Part shown: positions 4,968-5,364 of the stretch, piece after piece | Layout: every line of letters begins with the position of its first letter | How positions within the stretch are numbered: the stretch's first letter is position 1 | Assembly (NCBI GenBank): GCA_036743055.1 | Contig: DAINQE010000081.1 | Span: 1-5,364, forward strand | Direction of reading: 5' to 3' | Length of the DNA: 5,364 bases | Origin: Sabulitectum sp036743055 | Lineage (GTDB): Bacteria > Fermentibacterota > Fermentibacteria > Fermentibacterales > JCC-6 | Program-made: the position numbers and the translations under genes | The notes under the pieces: generated by a model | Told to the model about the DNA's origin: nothing | The model's input: the letters and a program-made list of their open reading frames with translations, nothing else | Databases searched by the model: none

Positions 4968-5364
4968 TGCCTGCCCCCGGCCAGGATGCGCTCCATGCGG
5001 CTCTCCAGGATGTCGGTGGCCCCCAGGCGCACAAGCTCTGGTATGATCCCGGGAATGTCCTTTGCCGGCACCGCGGCCTTTACGCTGAAGCCCTGTCCGT
5101 CGTGGAGGGGGGCCACCGTGGGGGAGCGCATGCAGGGGAGGATCCGTGTTATTGCCATCATGCTGTTTTTGTGAACGTTCATCTCAAGGAGCCTTCTGCT
5201 CCTGGCATCCAGGCAGCTTTGCATGAGGGTGGTGAGGTCGTCGAGTTTCTTTCTTAACGCGGGGTTGCCTTCGTATTCCATTCTGTTCGCAATGAACCTG
5301 GTGGAGGTATCCATGAGGGTTTCCACCTCTATGAGGCGATTGGTCCTGAGTGTGTCCCCGGATG
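4964..5364 (-). CDS. hisG: ATP phosphoribosyltransferase, long form, C-terminal part
   Basis: HisG catalyses the first, committed step, joining ATP and PRPP to form phosphoribosyl-ATP. The frame is open at the right edge, so only about 132 residues are seen. They begin in the SGDTLRTNRLIEVE segment, which follows the PRPP-binding loop, and continue to STRFIANR. The last ~70 residues (from MNVHKNSM, through SPTVAPL, to LGATDILESRMERIL) match the regulatory C-terminal ACT-like domain found only in long-form HisG. Long-form HisG is inhibited by histidine through this domain and does not need a HisZ partner. A GTG at 5326 could be mistaken for a start; the HisG sequence clearly continues upstream of it. 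The stop overlaps hisC (ATGA). hisD, often found between hisG and hisC, is absent here. Confidence 0.94.
   Translation of the reverse strand, partial: SGDTLRTNRLIEVETLMDTSTRFIANRMEYEGNPALRKKLDDLTTLMQSCLDARSRRLLEMNVHKNSMMAITRILPCMRSPTVAPLHDGQGFSVKAAVPAKDIPGIIPELVRLGATDILESRMERILAGGRQ

Noticed and set aside
1..5364. CRISPR array, riboswitch or rRNA
   Set aside because: No regularly spaced repeats, no T-box or his leader (operon start is outside the window), and no rRNA-like stretches were seen.

Overview
The window has three blocks: an AT-rich radical SAM/SPASM gene remnant (1-368, minus strand), a decayed IS4-like insertion sequence (369-1685), and a GC-rich, tightly overlapping histidine-biosynthesis operon read leftward (5364 down to about 1966). 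Between the IS and the operon lies about 280 bp of non-coding, relict-looking DNA with a leftward rho-independent terminator. The operon runs hisG (partial, off the right edge), hisC, hisB, hisH, hisF, then a hisA cut off after about 50 codons. Every neighbouring pair overlaps by 4 to 11 bases, which suggests translational coupling.

The his products would work together in the first, middle and late steps of histidine synthesis. HisG condenses ATP with PRPP. HisA isomerises ProFAR. HisH and HisF form the IGP synthase, HisB dehydrates IGP, and HisC transaminates imidazole-acetol phosphate. The HisA step looks broken here, and hisD and hisI/hisE are not in the window. The IS sits between two segments of very different composition, has no recognisable target duplication, and lies close to the hisA break. 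This looks like a rearrangement scar, or possibly an assembly junction.

The organism cannot be fixed from this window. The his genes are GC-rich and rich in AGG, AGA and ATA codons with good Shine-Dalgarno sites. HisG is the long form and HisB is monofunctional and divergent. This would fit an anaerobic bacterium such as a Synergistota-type lineage, and a methanogenic archaeon is not excluded. I found no convincing new multi-gene system. The best leads are a 21-bp imperfect hairpin over the transposase 5' region, a 23-nt hairpin-rich insertion that frameshifts the transposase, the truncated hisA, and the remnant of a SPASM-type maturase.
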